A stretch of DNA of 64,000 nucleotides from Corynebacterium hindlerae. Lineage in GTDB: Bacteria > Actinomycetota > Actinomycetes > Mycobacteriales > Mycobacteriaceae. The notes beneath the pieces were generated by a model. The model searched no databases. It was not told the DNA's origin and saw nothing but the letters and a program-made list of their open reading frames with translations. Positions 62,708 to 64,000 of this stretch are shown piece by piece; the stretch's first letter is position 1; each line of letters opens with the position of its first letter. The translations under genes and the position numbers were made by a program. The stretch is taken from the NCBI RefSeq assembly GCF_014117265.1, contig NZ_CP059833.1:2263069-2327068 (forward strand), given 5' to 3'.

Positions 62708-64000
62708 CTACACCCGTGGCACCGCTGCAAGCAGCTCGCGGGTGTAATCGGAGCGAGGGGTGGCGTAGACGTCGGCCACCGCGCCCCGTTCCACCACCTC
62801 CCCGTGGTGCATCACCAACACATCGGTGCAGATTTGACGCACGACCGACAGGTCGTGAGAGACAAAGATCATCGACATGTTATGCGCACTGACCAGATCC
62901 TCAAGCACGTTCAGAACCATCGCACGAACCGAAACATCCAGTGCGGACACCGGCTCATCGGCCAGGATGATGTCGGGTTTTACTGTCAGTGCGCGGGCGA
63001 TCGAAATGCGCTGGCGCTGACCACCAGAAAACTCGTGCGGATAGCGGCCCAACGCTGACAACGGAATACCGACTTCTTCCAGCACCTCCCGCACTCGGGC
63101 CTGGCGCTCCGGACCAGACATCCCACGCAGGGGTTCCGCTACGCAGGCGGCGATGGTCATCCGCGGGTCCAGGGACGCGAACGGATCCTGAAACACCATC
63201 TGCGTGCTGCCCGTGACCGCAACGGTGCCGGTAGTTGGGATGTCGAGGCCAGAGATCATCCGCAGCAGCGTCGATTTTCCAGAGCCCGATCCGCCTACGA
63301 TCCCGAGGCGCTGGCCCCTGCGCAGTTCAAAGGAAACGTCACGAACTGCGGTGGTTTCCGTGCGCTTGAGGAACCAGCGGCGCTGATACACCTTTCCGAG
63401 TTTGTTCGCGGAAACTACCACGTCACCAATTTCTGGGCGGATAGGCATGGCGAGCGCTTGTCCCTTGCGATAGGACCCGGCGCTGGCAGTGTGCACGGTG
63501 TACAGGTGTCCCTCCGCGTCGCGTGCCTCAAGGTCAGAGGCAGCCAACAGCCCGCGGGTGTACTCGTGAGACGGCGTGTTGAGAACCTCCGCCACCGGTC
63601 CATCCTCCACAATGGACCCGCTCTTCATCACGACCACCCGCTCACATAGGGACGACACCAGCCCCAGATCATGAGTGATGAAAAGCAGCGCGGTGTCATG
63701 CTTTTCCGCAAGCGTCGCGATCAGCTCCAGGATGTGCCGCTGCACCGTCACATCCAGCGCGGTGGTGGGTTCGTCGCAGAGCAACAGCTTGGGTTTGTTC
63801 GCAAGTGCCATGGCGATGAGGACACGCTGCCGTTGGCCACCGGACATTTGGTGCGGATATCGGCTTGCCATGCCAGGCTCCAGGCCAACGTCGTCGAGAA
63901 GCGCGCGGGTGCGCTCTTTTGCCTGGCTTTTCGACGCCGTACCGTGCACCACCATGACCTCAGCGATTTGCGCGCCCACAGGCATCAGGGGATTGAGCGC
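62708..64000 (-). CDS. tandem ATP-binding protein of an oligopeptide/nickel-type ABC transporter (partial, cut by right edge)
   Basis: Two fused OppD/OppF-type ATPases. The frame continues past ATG 63985 to the window edge (ALNPLMPVGAQIAE), so the first Walker A lies outside. The first domain shows signature YPHQMSGGQRQRVLIA and Walker B LLLCDEPTTALDVT. The second has Walker A GIVGGSGSGKSTLL, signature SGGQRQRISIARAL and Walker B IILADEPVSALDVS. Permeases and binding protein should be beyond the right edge. Confidence 0.9.
   Translation of the reverse strand, partial: ALNPLMPVGAQIAEVMVVHGTASKSQAKERTRALLDDVGLEPGMASRYPHQMSGGQRQRVLIAMALANKPKLLLCDEPTTALDVTVQRHILELIATLAEKHDTALLFITHDLGLVSSLCERVVVMKSGSIVEDGPVAEVLNTPSHEYTRGLLAASDLEARDAEGHLYTVHTASAGSYRKGQALAMPIRPEIGDVVVSANKLGKVYQRRWFLKRTETTAVRDVSFELRRGQRLGIVGGSGSGKSTLLRMISGLDIPTTGTVAVTGSTQMVFQDPFASLDPRMTIAACVAEPLRGMSGPERQARVREVLEEVGIPLSALGRYPHEFSGGQRQRISIARALTVKPDIILADEPVSALDVSVRAMVLNVLEDLVSAHNMSMIFVSHDLSVVRQICTDVLVMHHGEVVERGAVADVYATPRSDYTRELLAAVPRV

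Overview
The window reads as a chromosome segment of an actinobacterium, most likely Corynebacterium. The reasons are gene content (hut genes with an IclR-type HutR, gabTD with a PucR-type regulator, TusA/YeeE sulfur genes) and operator-like sites resembling those known from corynebacteria: three HutR-like palindromes, two McbR-like AGAC-N6-GTCT sites, one BioQ-like site and one GlxR/CRP-like site. Species cannot be settled from the sequence alone. No rRNA, tRNA or CRISPR array was recognised.

Layout. 1-8.3 kb is an accessory defence-type locus: the start of a membrane protein (cut by the left edge), an MmeI-like single-chain restriction-modification enzyme, and a divergent pair made of a DUF262/DUF1524 (GmrSD-type) protein and a GIY-YIG protein. 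The GIY-YIG gene is split by a 1452-bp ISL3-type insertion sequence with an 8-bp target duplication, and the transposase itself carries an in-frame amber stop. A frameshifted XRE regulator follows. 8.3-20.2 kb is amine catabolism: TetR regulator, putrescine-oxidase-like flavoenzyme, universal stress protein, amino acid/amine permease and aldehyde dehydrogenase, then gabT-gabD-transporter and a PucR-type activator. Together these could take putrescine through GABA to succinate. 20.2-23.4 kb has a lipoprotein, an Lrp regulator and a DadA-like oxidase.

23.5-27.0 kb is the most unusual locus: a pyruvate formate-lyase in two pieces. The 696-aa large protein has the Cys-Cys active site but ends before the glycyl-radical domain. 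That domain is a separate 82-aa gene 21 nt downstream, followed by a hairpin terminator and a PFL-activating enzyme with a long N-terminal extension. 27.2-32.5 kb holds an unknown membrane-anchored protein, a CPA2 antiporter, small membrane proteins, a lipoprotein and a TSUP exporter.

32.6-42.0 kb is a complete histidine utilisation cluster (hutH, permease, hutI, hutU, YjiH-type membrane protein, hutR, hutG), with HutR-type sites before three transcription units. 42.3-50.5 kb has a PadR-controlled ABC exporter with tandem operators, a BASS-family transporter, an SDR, an MFS transporter and an Nramp-like protein without the usual DPGN motif. 50.6-54.2 kb is a second item of interest: an McbR-type site, then a SAM riboswitch-like RNA (S-box core, pseudoknot, extra 3' hairpin), then a 120-aa unknown protein, an AbgT-type transporter and an M20 amidohydrolase. 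This suggests a methionine/sulfur salvage operon. 54.2-62.3 kb holds an alpha/beta hydrolase, a FUSC protein, a YeeE-TusA fusion behind another McbR-like site, bioF-bioW with a BioQ-like site, a YeiH protein and a proline iminopeptidase-like enzyme. The right edge cuts a tandem-domain oligopeptide ABC ATPase.
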